NCBI GenBank assembly: GCA_944332455.1
Contig: CALVJY010000009.1
Location: 1 to 64,000 of the forward strand
DNA length: 64,000 nucleotides
Source: an uncultured Clostridia bacterium
Lineage (GTDB): Bacteria > Bacillota > Clostridia > Christensenellales > HGM11417
Direction of reading: 5' to 3'
The notes under the pieces are model-generated. The model made no database searches, was not told the DNA's origin, and saw only the letters and a program-made list of their open reading frames with translations. Positions 28,564-36,259 of this stretch are shown piece after piece (position 1 is the stretch's first letter; every line of letters starts with the position of its first letter). A program made the translations under genes and the position numbers.

Positions 28564-28592
28564 AGCATAACACAGAAAACCGCTCTTGTCAA
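28564..28592 (-). promoter_or_regulatory. Promoter of the T-box/trpB unit
   Basis: Perfect TTGACA (28587-28592), 17-base spacer and TATGCT (28564-28569), directly before Stem I of the T-box. Confidence 0.85.
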
Positions 28593-28727
28593 GCCTTTTT
28601 CGGAAATTTTTGAAAATTTCACCTTTCTTTCTCCCGCCGGACAAAAAACCGCCCCGGAAAGAGAACGTGACCTGCAAAAGCCGCCGCAAAAGAGGGAGCG
28701 TGATCTCGGTCGGGCAGGATCAGAAAG

Positions 28728-28755
28728 AAAAAAGCCGTCCGGAAAGTCGGACGGC
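28728..28755 (-). terminator. Terminator after the cobalamin uptake unit
   Basis: Minus-strand stem GCCGTCCG / CGGACGGC with a six-base loop, followed by TTTTTTC, 18 bases past the ECF gene stop codon. Confidence 0.8.
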
Positions 28756-28772
28756 CCAAGGCCGAAAAAGTT

Positions 28773-29489
28773 TCAGGAATGGCGTCCGGGCTCCCCGGCG
28801 GCAGCCGGGACCGCGTCCTTTCCGCCGTCGGCCGCAGCCGGAGACGCTTCCCCGTCCCCCTCCTCTTTCCCGGCGGCGCGGCGCTTCCTGGGCTGGGGCG
28901 GCCAGGCGGACTGTCCGAACATCTGCCGGCAGATGCGGTCCAACAGTTTGCCCAGGGTGGGCACCAGAATGAGCACCCCGCCGAAGCCGCTGATCAGGCT
29001 GGGAATGAAAAAGGGAAATCCGAGGCCCGCATAGACCATCCACTGATCCGGCCGGGCGATGCCCATCAGCACGTAGATGGTGGGCGTTTCCAGCCAGAAG
29101 GCCACCGCCATGACGGCGGCCAGCGCGGGGAGCAGGACCATAATGAAAGAATTCCGGATCCATCGGCAGACCAGCGCCGTGGCCCCGCACAGCAGGGGCC
29201 AGTGGAAGAGATACTGCACGATGGTGTCCGGGCTGTGCGGATAACACAGGATGTCGACCAGGCAGAAGGCCAGCACGGCAAAGATGGTCCGCCGGAATCC
29301 GAACACCATGGTGAAGACCATGATCAGGGAGGTGACCACCTCCACATTGGGGACGATGGCCAAAACCAGCTTGCCCAGCACCAGCAGGGTGGCCATGACG
29401 GCGGTCACGGCCAGATCCTTGGCCGGACTTTTCCACTTGCCGCCGCCCTTAAGCCCTTTCTTTCTGCCGCGCCCCAGCCGTCTTTTCAT
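28773..29489 (-). CDS. ECF transporter S-component, probably for cobalamin
   Basis: A 238-residue membrane protein with about six hydrophobic segments (residues 25-200), a basic N-terminus and a long hydrophilic, Ala/Gly-rich tail. The opening AKDLAVTAVMATLLVLGKLVL and the fold resemble S-components of energy-coupling-factor vitamin transporters, which bind the vitamin and work with a shared EcfA/EcfT motor encoded elsewhere. The gene follows the DUF4430 lipoprotein by 11 bases, and both lie downstream of a cobalamin riboswitch. That context makes cobalamin or a precursor the likely substrate (CbrT-like role). The assignment of substrate is inference from the riboswitch. Confidence 0.82.
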   Translation of the reverse strand: MKRRLGRGRKKGLKGGGKWKSPAKDLAVTAVMATLLVLGKLVLAIVPNVEVVTSLIMVFTMVFGFRRTIFAVLAFCLVDILCYPHSPDTIVQYLFHWPLLCGATALVCRWIRNSFIMVLLPALAAVMAVAFWLETPTIYVLMGIARPDQWMVYAGLGFPFFIPSLISGFGGVLILVPTLGKLLDRICRQMFGQSAWPPQPRKRRAAGKEEGDGEASPAAADGGKDAVPAAAGEPGRHS

Positions 29490-29500
29490 GTCTTACCCTC

Positions 29501-30028
29501 TCACCAGACCTGGTACAGGATGACGTAGACGCCGCCGTCCTCCAGGGGCAGGGAGGAAATTCCCGCGATGGCCGAACCCAGCACGGCCTCGCTCTCCCCG
29601 TAGATCTCGGGCAGCAGAGTGTAGGTCCCCCACTCGGTGTTGGCATAGTCCGTACTCGAGCAGTAGATCATGTAGCTGGCGGAAGGATCTCCGTAGTAGT
29701 CGGCCTTGACGTTGTCCACGGTGTCGATCATCACGCCGGTGGCCGAACTGACCGTGCCGGAATAGGTAAACTTCTGCTCGGCGGTCAGCTCCTCCATGGC
29801 CTCGTACAGGGTGCCGGCCTGGGTGGTCAGTTCCAAGGTCTTGAACTTCTGACCCTCGGCATAGGGATCCACGCCCTCGGAGACCGTGATCTCACCGGCA
29901 TAGGCCTGCAGGTCGAGGATGATGACGACTTCCTTGCGCTCCCGGGAAGTGGAGGGGGCGCAGGCCGACACCGCGACCAGCATCACCGCCGCCAGAACCA
30001 ACAAAAGCGCCTTGGTAAACTTTTTCAT
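29501..30028 (-). CDS. DUF4430-type lipoprotein, probable cobalamin-binding partner
   Basis: A 175-residue lipoprotein: signal peptide with lipobox VSAC (Cys23), then a single compact domain with GTLYEAMEELTAEQKFTYSG and a C-terminal GGVYVILYQVW strand, the pattern of DUF4430, a domain related to the C-terminal part of transcobalamin/intrinsic factor. Sitting first in a unit controlled by a cobalamin riboswitch and followed by an ECF S-component, it probably captures cobalamin outside the membrane and hands it on. The start follows AGAGG. Cobalamin binding itself is inferred from family and context. Confidence 0.83.
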   Translation of the reverse strand: MKKFTKALLLVLAAVMLVAVSACAPSTSRERKEVVIILDLQAYAGEITVSEGVDPYAEGQKFKTLELTTQAGTLYEAMEELTAEQKFTYSGTVSSATGVMIDTVDNVKADYYGDPSASYMIYCSSTDYANTEWGTYTLLPEIYGESEAVLGSAIAGISSLPLEDGGVYVILYQVW

Positions 30029-30124
30029 GATAACCTCTTCGGGACGGCCGTAAGATTACCCCGATCGGAGCGGGCCGCCCTCTCTGTCAAAGGAAGACCC
30101 GAAGCCTTTCCGCCCGAGGGGCAG

Positions 30125-30160
30125 AAAAAAGCTCCGGCCTCGGCAAAGAGAGGCCGGAGC
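30125..30160 (-). terminator. Riboswitch terminator (expression platform)
   Basis: Minus-strand stem GCTCCGGCCTC / GAGGCCGGAGC with an eight-base loop followed by TTTTTTC. It lies between the cobalamin aptamer and the DUF4430 start codon, so ligand binding probably promotes termination here. Confidence 0.85.
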
Positions 30161-30211
30161 GCGAACGCACCGGAAAGACCCGTCTCTCCCGCCGAGAAAC
30201 AAAGAGAAAAT

Positions 30212-30375
30212 CGTCTGCCGGCAGGTCTCCTGGCTTTCACGGCCGTGTTCCCCGCAGCCTTCCCGGTTTTCCCAGTGGCATGTTGCGGCGGCCGTTTGAC
30301 AGTAGCGGGGGCTGCGAGGCTTGAACCTTCTTCCCTCCGGCGCAAAACGCCGGCCTTTCGGCTCCGTCAGACGTC
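30212..30375 (-). promoter_or_regulatory. Cobalamin (B12) riboswitch
   Basis: Minus-strand aptamer with canonical blocks in order: GAGGGAAGAAGGTTCAAGCC, GCAGCCCCCGCTACTGTCA, GCCACTGGGAAAACCGGGAAG and the B12 box AAGCCAGGAGACCTGCCGGC. The ends CGTCTG and CAGACG pair as the closing P1 stem. A terminator hairpin follows about 50 bases downstream. Confidence 0.95.
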
Positions 30376-30418
30376 TGTAAAGAGCGGCGGGACAACCCTT
30401 CTCGCTCGTTGTGCTCCT

Positions 30419-30447
30419 ATTATAGTACAATTATTCCGGATTGGCAA
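30419..30447 (-). promoter_or_regulatory. Promoter of the riboswitch unit, inside the UDG 3' end
   Basis: TTGCCA (30442-30447), 17-base spacer, TATAAT (30419-30424). The -35 element lies within the last codons of the upstream UDG gene. Confidence 0.85.
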
Positions 30448-31027
30448 GCGTTTGGGCGGGCTTTGGCAAAATTTCACCCTTTCCCAGCAAATCCTTCAGC
30501 TTTTGCAGGTCCTCCAGATAGACGCTCTTCAATTCGGGGTTGTAGATGATGCTGGCGGGGTGAAAGAGCGGGAACAGGGGCAGGCCCCGGAACTCGGTCA
30601 GCGCGCCGTGCAGCCTGCCGACCTGGGCCTCCGCCCCCAAAAGGGCGCGCAACGAGATCCCACCCAGGGTGACCAGAAGCTTTGGCGAGACGATCTCGAT
30701 CTCCTTGAAAAGGTAGGGACGGTAGGCCTCGATCTCCTTTTCGGTGGGCGGGCGGTTGGTCAGATTCCCCCGCTCGTTCAGTTTGGTGGGGCGGAATTTG
30801 ACGGCGTTGGAGATAAAAAGAGCCTCCCTCTCCAGCCCCAGCACTTCCAGAAACTCGTTCAGGTTGCGGCCGGCCTTGCCCACAAAGGGGCGGCCCTGCT
30901 CCTCCTCTTCCCGGCCGGGGGCCTCGCCGATCAGCATGATCCCCGCCCGTTCGTTCCCCTCGCCCATGACCAGGTTCTGGTCCGGAAAGTCGATGTGGTA
31001 CAAAAGCTGTAATGTCTTCAGATCCAT
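30431..31027 (-). CDS. Family 4-like uracil-DNA glycosylase lacking Fe-S cysteines
   Basis: A 198-residue protein of the UDG superfamily, closest to family 4. Motif 1 is GEAPGREEEEQGRPFVGKAG, ISNAVKFRPTK follows, then LLVTLGGISL, and the C-terminal HPAS motif. These enzymes remove uracil from DNA. Canonical family 4 proteins bind a 4Fe-4S cluster through four cysteines (an N-terminal CxxC pair, one in VVKCRP and one before the PYL helix). Here there is no cysteine at all: those last two positions read KFRP and EAYRPYL. Motif residues for catalysis look intact. It may be a cluster-free UDG branch; activity needs testing. It follows AGAGG and precedes the B12 unit. Confidence 0.85.
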   Translation of the reverse strand: MDLKTLQLLYHIDFPDQNLVMGEGNERAGIMLIGEAPGREEEEQGRPFVGKAGRNLNEFLEVLGLEREALFISNAVKFRPTKLNERGNLTNRPPTEKEIEAYRPYLFKEIEIVSPKLLVTLGGISLRALLGAEAQVGRLHGALTEFRGLPLFPLFHPASIIYNPELKSVYLEDLQKLKDLLGKGEILPKPAQTLANPE

Positions 31028-31143
31028 AAGAGCAAGCCTCTTTAGTATCCTTTGCAGGTTTTTTGTTTTTCAGACATAAGGAAAGATTTATGTTTTACAG
31101 ATAAAGAGGAAAAATTTTATTCAAAAACATTTTTTCTCCCCTT

Positions 31144-31791
31144 TCAATCACATTCTTTCCACAGCCGCCGAAGCGCCAGCACCGTCATTCTGTCAATACG
31201 CGCAGCCAGTCTGGCCCAGGGCTCCTGTCTGTCTTCTTCTTCCAGCCTCTTTATGGCGGCCTTGATTACCTTCCTTTGATCTTTGGGGAAATACCGTTTC
31301 AGCACACCGGCCTCGCTCAGCAGCATGAGCATGACGTAATCCCGGGCTTTCCGTTGTTCCTGAAAAAGAGCCTCTTTGACAAGTCCGATGAGCGCCTCTT
31401 GATAAGAGGGTTCCGGCACATACAGGATATTCCTTCCGAACAGTCCGCACCGGCAGGCTTTTGCCAATCCTTCGTCCGCCAGCGAACTGCCGATATCCTG
31501 GATCAGAAGTTTCCGTTTTTTCCCGTCTAAATAATCATAGACCGCAGTCGTTCCGTTCGGGCCCTCCTGCAAGTAGTCATACAGAGAACACAGATGCCTG
31601 AGTTCCTCAGGCAGCCGGGCCGTCACCCTCAGCCTGTCTTCCGCCAGAGTCACCGCGTTTGACGCCATAAGATCGGTAACTCCCGCGATCACCAGTCCTG
31701 CGGAAAAGCCGATGTCGTCGTTCGGTCTGCGTCCCTTCTGATCCACCGCCAGAACATAGTACTCTTGCGCAATGCTCTTTCTGTCTGCCAT
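31144..31791 (-). CDS. GPP34 (GOLPH3/Vps74-like) domain protein
   Basis: A 215-residue soluble, mostly helical protein. The opening AQEYYVLAVDQKGRR..DIGFSAGLVIAGVTDLMASNAVTL and the spaced LP..LRHLCSLYDYL region fit the GPP34 family, whose eukaryotic members bind phosphatidylinositol-4-phosphate at the Golgi. Bacterial roles are unknown. Match strength is moderate because I judged it by eye. The gene seems less GC-rich than its neighbours, with more codons ending in A/T, which could indicate recent acquisition. The start follows GTGAGGAAAC. Confidence 0.65.
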   Translation of the reverse strand: MADRKSIAQEYYVLAVDQKGRRPNDDIGFSAGLVIAGVTDLMASNAVTLAEDRLRVTARLPEELRHLCSLYDYLQEGPNGTTAVYDYLDGKKRKLLIQDIGSSLADEGLAKACRCGLFGRNILYVPEPSYQEALIGLVKEALFQEQRKARDYVMLMLLSEAGVLKRYFPKDQRKVIKAAIKRLEEEDRQEPWARLAARIDRMTVLALRRLWKECD

Positions 31792-31956
31792 GTTTCCTCA
31801 CTCCTGAAATCCGCATGATATTGCACAGAAAAGAGGATCAAATTTTATTTTTGAATAAATTATTACCCCCCCCATTCTGTCCGGGAAAACGGAAACAGTT
31901 CTAAGCGCGGACAGGCCGTCATAAGATGAAAGGAGATCATTTCCCGGGAGGTTGCC

Positions 31957-32208
31957 ATGGCGGCGCTGGAAATTGCCCTCTGCTTCACGGCGGGCCTGTT
32001 TTTGCTCATTCTGACCGCCCTTCTGTTCCGGCTGTCCTTCAAGGGGATCGCCAGACTGCTGCTGAACGCGGCCTTCGGCGGCGTGGTGCTTCTGGCGCTG
32101 TCCATGCTGAGCCTGTTCGACCTGCCCCTCAACCCCGTCAACGCTTTGGTGGTGGGCTATCTGGGGGTGCCGGGGCTGATCGCCCTGCTGATCATCCGCG
32201 CCCTGTGA
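31957..32208 (+). CDS. bofA: BofA-like pro-sigma-K processing inhibitor
   Basis: An 83-residue membrane protein with two or three hydrophobic segments. The C-terminal part LLLNAAFGGVVLLALSML..LPLNPVNALVVGYLGVPGLIALLII is the BofA signature. In sporulating Firmicutes BofA holds the SpoIVFB protease inactive in the mother cell. In B. subtilis bofA follows dnaX-yaaK-recR on the same strand; here it is next to recR but faces it from the opposite strand, so a local inversion or relocation has occurred. The start follows GGGAGGTTGCC. It implies a spore-forming lineage. Confidence 0.85.
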   Translation: MAALEIALCFTAGLFLLILTALLFRLSFKGIARLLLNAAFGGVVLLALSMLSLFDLPLNPVNALVVGYLGVPGLIALLIIRAL

Positions 32209-32472
32209 GATCTCGGGACATCGGGCCTTGAAAGGCCCTCAAAGACCGCCTGACGGCTTTCCCCGTCCTGACCGGACTTCCTTTTTTTGTCCGAAGTTTC
32301 CTTAAAAAAAGTCGTTCTGGATCCCCGCGCCGACGGACGGTCTGACGGCGTCGCTTTGAAAAATGACGTCTGGCCGGAAGCGAAGCGCCGTCTGGACGGA
32401 AAAACTTACCTCAGCCTGTCAAAGCGCCTCCCTAAAAACATGCACCGGGAGATCAGAGAGGCAAAAGGCCGG

Positions 32473-33066
32473 TCAAAGTTCCTGCCGCTCGTTGAGCGCC
32501 CGGGCCAGGGTGACCTCGTCGGTAAATTCCAGCTCGGCCCCCATGGGCACGCCCTGGGCCAGGCGGGTGACCCGGACCCCCATGGGCTTTAATAATTTGG
32601 CGATGTACATGGCGGTGGCCTCCCCCTCGACGTCGGGGTTGGTAGCCATGATGACCTCGGACACGCCGCCCTCGGCCACCCGCTTCAGCAGTTCCTTGAT
32701 GCGGATCTGATCGGGGCCGATGCCATCCAAAGGGCTGAGCACCCCGTGCAGGACGTGGTAGACGCCCTTGAACTCCCGCACCTTTTCCATGGCGGTGACG
32801 TCCTTGGGTTCCTTGACCACGCAGATGACCGATTTGTCCCGGTTTTCGCAGATGGGACAGGGGTCCACGTCGGTAAAGTTGCCGCAGACCGAGCAGTAGT
32901 GCACCTTTTCCTTGACTTCGCGGATGGCCGAGATCAGCTCGTCGGCCTCCTCTTTTTCCATGCCGATGACCGCATAGGCATAGCGAAGCGCCGTCCGGGG
33001 TCCCACCCCGGGCAGCTTGGAAAATTGATTGACGAGTTTTGCCAGCGAATCGATGTAGATCTTCAT
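32473..33066 (-). CDS. recR: Recombination mediator protein RecR
   Basis: A 197-residue RecR: N-terminal helix-hairpin-helix ([20 protein letters not shown]), Cys4 zinc finger [16 protein letters not shown], Toprim domain with [13 protein letters not shown] and [13 protein letters not shown], and a C-terminal [22 protein letters not shown] with Walker-B-like end. It helps load RecA with RecF/RecO. The family start is the ATG at 33066, although no strong ribosome site precedes it; an in-frame start 60 bases upstream lacks family sequence. It is the last of the dnaX-ybaB-recR set. Confidence 0.96.
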   Translation of the reverse strand: MKIYIDSLAKLVNQFSKLPGVGPRTALRYAYAVIGMEKEEADELISAIREVKEKVHYCSVCGNFTDVDPCPICENRDKSVICVVKEPKDVTAMEKVREFKGVYHVLHGVLSPLDGIGPDQIRIKELLKRVAEGGVSEVIMATNPDVEGEATAMYIAKLLKPMGVRVTRLAQGVPMGAELEFTDEVTLARALNERQEL

Positions 33067-33395
33067 GAATGTCTTTGGGCCGTTCCGGCCCTTTTTTCTG
33101 CCTGTCCGGCGGGCGCTGCCGGACAAAAACCTGCCTCGGGCTCCGGGAAGGCCCCAACCTCTCTCTGCAAGGGGGAGAATGCTCAGGTCCTCTATGGACT
33201 TTTATCGCGGTTTTTGGCCTGTTATTTTATTTTTGAACGTTCTGAGATGACGATCAGGGACCGGCCGCGTTCTGCTCAGGCCACAAAATCCAAACCGGTT
33301 CGGGGAACGCGGTGCTTTTTTGGGGCATGATGACGGCCTGACACGCGCTCAGAAACTGCCGAAAGCCGGACCCGTGTTTACAGCCTTCCGGCGGA
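33067..33395. other. Interval between ybaB and recR with a repeat copy
   Basis: No gene is seen. A 38-base AT-rich block at 33211-33248 (TTTTTGGCCTGTTATTTTAT and onward) is repeated at 33765-33801 on the other side of ybaB. The interval is much longer than the usual close spacing of ybaB and recR. Confidence 0.7.
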
Positions 33396-33801
33396 TCACA
33401 TCATGCCGGCCAGGGGGCCCATGAGCTCCTCGTAGAGCTCGTCAGCCTGCTTGGCCGCGTCGTTGTAGGCGGCGGTGATCAGGTCCTCAAGCATCTCCAC
33501 GTCGTCGGGATCCACGGCCTTGGGGTCGATCCTGACCCCCAGAAGCTGTTTTTTGCCCGACAGGGTGATCTCGACCAGGCCCTCCCCGGCCGTGCCCTTG
33601 ACTTCGGATTCCTCCAGCTGCTGCTGGGCCTCCGCCATCTTCTGCTGCATCTGCTGCGCCTGCTTCATCAGGGCCTGCATGTTGCCCATGCCGCCGCCGA
33701 AGCCGCCGAATTTTGCCATGTCTGAATTCCTCCAATGATTCTTGATTTTGTAAAATAAACTTGATTTTTGCCTGTTATTTTATTTTTGAACGTTTTAAGA
33801 T
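33211..33801. repeat. 38-bp direct repeats bracketing ybaB
   Basis: Copies at 33211-33248 and 33765-33801 differ at only a few positions over TTTTT(G)GCCTGTTATTTTAT and the following TTTTGAACGTT. Both are in the same orientation in the intergenic regions on either side of ybaB. They are AT-rich islands in GC-rich surroundings. Confidence 0.85.
33396..33719 (-). CDS. YbaB/EbfC nucleoid-associated protein
   Basis: A 107-residue protein with the family layout: Gly/Met-rich N-terminus (GGFGGGMGNMQALMKQAQQMQQKM), a coiled-coil helix, GTAGEGLVEITLSGKKQLLGVRIDP and a C-terminal helix AYNDAAKQADELYEELM. EbfC proteins dimerise and bind DNA. Gene order dnaX-ybaB-recR is the common bacterial arrangement. 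The start follows GGAGGAATTCAGAC. Confidence 0.95.
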   Translation of the reverse strand: MAKFGGFGGGMGNMQALMKQAQQMQQKMAEAQQQLEESEVKGTAGEGLVEITLSGKKQLLGVRIDPKAVDPDDVEMLEDLITAAYNDAAKQADELYEELMGPLAGMM

Positions 33802-33866
33802 AGCTTCTGGAGCGCGGTCTTGATCAAAGATCGCTCCGCCGCAGTTTCATTTTATGAAGCCGCAGC

Positions 33867-33939
33867 GCCTTTTATCCCTCGCAGCACTTCCTGCCGCGGT
33901 CTTAGCCTTTTATCCCTTGCGGCATTTGCCGCGGTCTAC
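33867..33939. repeat. 36-bp degenerate direct repeat overlapping the dnaX stop
   Basis: GCCTTTTATCCCTCGCAGCA... (33867-33904) and GCCTTTTATCCCTTGCGGCA... (33905-33939) are tandem; both end GCCGCGGTCT. The second copy includes the dnaX stop codon. Confidence 0.65.
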
Positions 33940-35576
33940 TTGATGATCAGGGTGTCCCCCACCAGCTCCTCCAGCTCTCGGGTGTCGGCCTGCGCGCTCC
34001 TGGGCTTTTGGGCCTTTTCGCGCACCTCGAAGGCAAAGCCCTCCTCGCCGGCCAGGGCCGTCAGCGCGTCGGCATTGGCCTTCATGTTCAGGATCTGGAC
34101 CTGCTGCCCGGTGTCTGCCAGCACGACCAGGGTCTTTCCCTCCAGCACGGCCTCCAGATCCCGGCAGAGGGGGTAGAGCATGGGCTTTTGGGTCCGCAGC
34201 TTGCGGATGACGCTCCCCCAGGCCTTTCCGGCGGGCGCGGAACCGCTCTTTTCCCGGCCGTCAAACAGGGGGTCAAAGGGCTTTTCGGGCGGGGCCACGG
34301 CCTCCTCGGAGAGCGGGCGCGAGACCGGCTTGGGCGCCGGAGCGGGCGGGACGGGTGCCTCCTCCGGATCGGGGACGGGGACCGGCCGCAGCGGCGTCGG
34401 GCGGGGCGAGGCCGGCCTTTGTTCCAGCTCGGACAGTTTCCGCTCGGCCTCGGAGAGGCGGGCCAGCAGGGCCTTGGGATCGAAGTCCTCCTCCGGGCGG
34501 GCGCAGCGAAGCAGGGCGGCCTCCAGCAGCACCCGGGGATGGAGGGCAAATTTAAGTTCGTTTTCGGTCTCGGCCAGCACCTCCACGCAGCGGAGCAGCT
34601 TGTCCTTGGAGGCCTTTCCCGCCGCTTCGGCATAGGATCTGAAGACCTCGGCGGGGAGGTGGAGCAGCTCGTTGGGGTTTTGGGTCAGCCGGCAGACGAC
34701 CAGATCCCGGAAGTAGCCCAAAAGGTCCCGGTTGAGCACGCCCACGCTCTTGCCCAGGCCGATCAGCCCGTCCAGCAGGGTCAGGGCGCCGCCGGGGTCG
34801 GAATCCAGCAGGCAGTCGGCCAGCTCGGCGATCCTGCCCCGGTCGGAGGCCCCGATGACCTCCAGCACGTCCTGATAGGTCAACTCCCCCTCGGAGGCGG
34901 ACACGCACAGGTCTGCCAGCGACAGGGCGTCCCGGCAGCTGCCCTCCCCGGCCTTGGCGATCTGCATGACGGCCTCGGGGGTGTACTTTTTGCCGATGTC
35001 GTCGTAAATTCTGGAGATCAGGCCGGCGATGCGTTCGGCGGGGATCAGCCGGAAGTCGAACCGCATGCACCGGGACAGGATGGTGGCGGGGAGCTTCTGG
35101 ACCTCGGTGGTGGCCAGCACGAAGATGACGTGACGGGGAGGCTCCTCCAGCGTCTTGAGCAGGGCGTTGAAGGCGGCGTCGGTGAGCATGTGGACCTCGT
35201 CGATGATGTAGACCTTGTACCGCCCGTGGACGGGGGGATACTGCACCTTTTCCCGCAGATCGCGGATCTCGTCCACCCGGTTGTTGGAGGCGGCGTCGAT
35301 CTCCACGATGTCGATGTTGGCGGGGTCGGACAGGGCCAGACAGGTGGGACACTCGTTGCAGGGCGACCCGTCCCTGGGATGCTCGCAGTTGACCGCCTTG
35401 GCGAAGATCTTGGCGCAGGAGGTCTTGCCCGTTCCCCGGGCGCCGCAGAACAGGTAGGCGTGGCCCACCCGGTCGTGCATGATCTGGCTGGCCAGCGTCT
35501 TGGTGATGTGTTCCTGCCCGATCACCCGGTCAAAGCCGGAGGGGCGGTATTTTCGGTAGAGGGCCAGATAGGCCAT
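33936..35576 (-). CDS. dnaX: DNA polymerase III subunit gamma/tau
   Basis: A 546-residue clamp-loader ATPase. N-terminal MAYLALYRKYRPSGFDRVIGQEHI, Walker A GARGTGKTSC, a zinc module with cysteines in CEHPRDGSPCNECPTC, Walker B IIDEVHML and sensor-1 region VFVLATTEV..LPATILSRCMRFDFR are present. A Pro-rich linker (about 390-430) leads to a tau-like C-terminal domain. It is separated from sigH by 118 bases. I see no obvious frameshift site for a separate gamma form. The start follows AAGGAGAACGTCC. Confidence 0.97.
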   Translation of the reverse strand: MAYLALYRKYRPSGFDRVIGQEHITKTLASQIMHDRVGHAYLFCGARGTGKTSCAKIFAKAVNCEHPRDGSPCNECPTCLALSDPANIDIVEIDAASNNRVDEIRDLREKVQYPPVHGRYKVYIIDEVHMLTDAAFNALLKTLEEPPRHVIFVLATTEVQKLPATILSRCMRFDFRLIPAERIAGLISRIYDDIGKKYTPEAVMQIAKAGEGSCRDALSLADLCVSASEGELTYQDVLEVIGASDRGRIAELADCLLDSDPGGALTLLDGLIGLGKSVGVLNRDLLGYFRDLVVCRLTQNPNELLHLPAEVFRSYAEAAGKASKDKLLRCVEVLAETENELKFALHPRVLLEAALLRCARPEEDFDPKALLARLSEAERKLSELEQRPASPRPTPLRPVPVPDPEEAPVPPAPAPKPVSRPLSEEAVAPPEKPFDPLFDGREKSGSAPAGKAWGSVIRKLRTQKPMLYPLCRDLEAVLEGKTLVVLADTGQQVQILNMKANADALTALAGEEGFAFEVREKAQKPRSAQADTRELEELVGDTLIIK

Positions 35577-35694
35577 GGACGTTCTCCTTCCCGGGGCCTT
35601 CTGCTCCCTTCCGGCCGGGAGGTCCCGATCCCCTGCCGGAGGTTTTTGCTGTCCTTCCCGGAAGGATCCCCCTTCCCGGAACTTTCAGACTCTT

Positions 35695-36249
35695 TCAGTC
35701 GGCCAGCTTTTTTTTGATGCGCTGCAGGGCGTTGTCGGTCTGCTTGCGGCTGATGCCCAGAGCTTCCGAGATCTCGGCGTAGGAGGCCCCCTTCAGGTAG
35801 ACGTTGAGCACCTTTTTTTCCAGCGGGCTGAGCAGGCGGTCGATCTTCTCCAGCAGGGAGCGCAGGTCCTCCCGCCCCTCCACGATGCTTTCGGGGTCGT
35901 CCGGCGCCCAGAGCTTCAGGGGATCGCCGTCGCCCGGCTCGGACAGAGAGACGTAGTTGTTCAAGGGCTTGTGCTTGTCCCGCAGGGCGGCCTTGACCGC
36001 CGTGGAAAACTGCCGGCTGACGCAGAGGGCGGCAAAGGCCGAAAAGGGAACGTTCCGGCTTTCGGAATAGTCGCGCACGGCCTTGAAGAGGCCGATCATG
36101 CCCTCCTGCAGCAGGTCCTCCGGCTCGGCGCCGATCAGAAAGTAGCCCCTGGCCCGGCTACGGACCAGCCCGCGGTAGCGGTTTAACAGCTCCTCCATGC
36201 TCTGATTGTCCCCGGCCTGGGCCCTTTTTACCAGTTGTTCGTCGGTCAT
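35695..36249 (-). CDS. sigH: RNA polymerase sporulation sigma factor SigH
   Basis: A 184-residue sigma-70-family factor. Region 2 has LVRSRARGYFLIGAEPEDLLQEGMIGLFKAVRDYSESRNVPFSAFAALC, typical of Spo0H/sigma-H. Region 4 has LSPLEKKVLNVYLKGASYAEISEALGISRKQTDNALQRIKKKL. SigH starts the sporulation programme. The neighbours mrnC, thyX and rlmB upstream are the usual sigH company in Clostridia. It is slightly shorter than B. subtilis SigH (218 residues). The start is ten bases after rlmB. Confidence 0.94.
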   Translation of the reverse strand: MTDEQLVKRAQAGDNQSMEELLNRYRGLVRSRARGYFLIGAEPEDLLQEGMIGLFKAVRDYSESRNVPFSAFAALCVSRQFSTAVKAALRDKHKPLNNYVSLSEPGDGDPLKLWAPDDPESIVEGREDLRSLLEKIDRLLSPLEKKVLNVYLKGASYAEISEALGISRKQTDNALQRIKKKLAD

Positions 36250-36259
36250 GCAGGCCTCC

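Noticed and set aside
35577-35694. Possible SRP RNA (ffs) upstream of dnaX, because of CCGGAAGGGAGCAG
   Set aside because: The GGAA tetraloop and AGCAG resemble the SRP helix, but the opposite arm lacks the conserved TCAGG side and no long pairing surrounds it.
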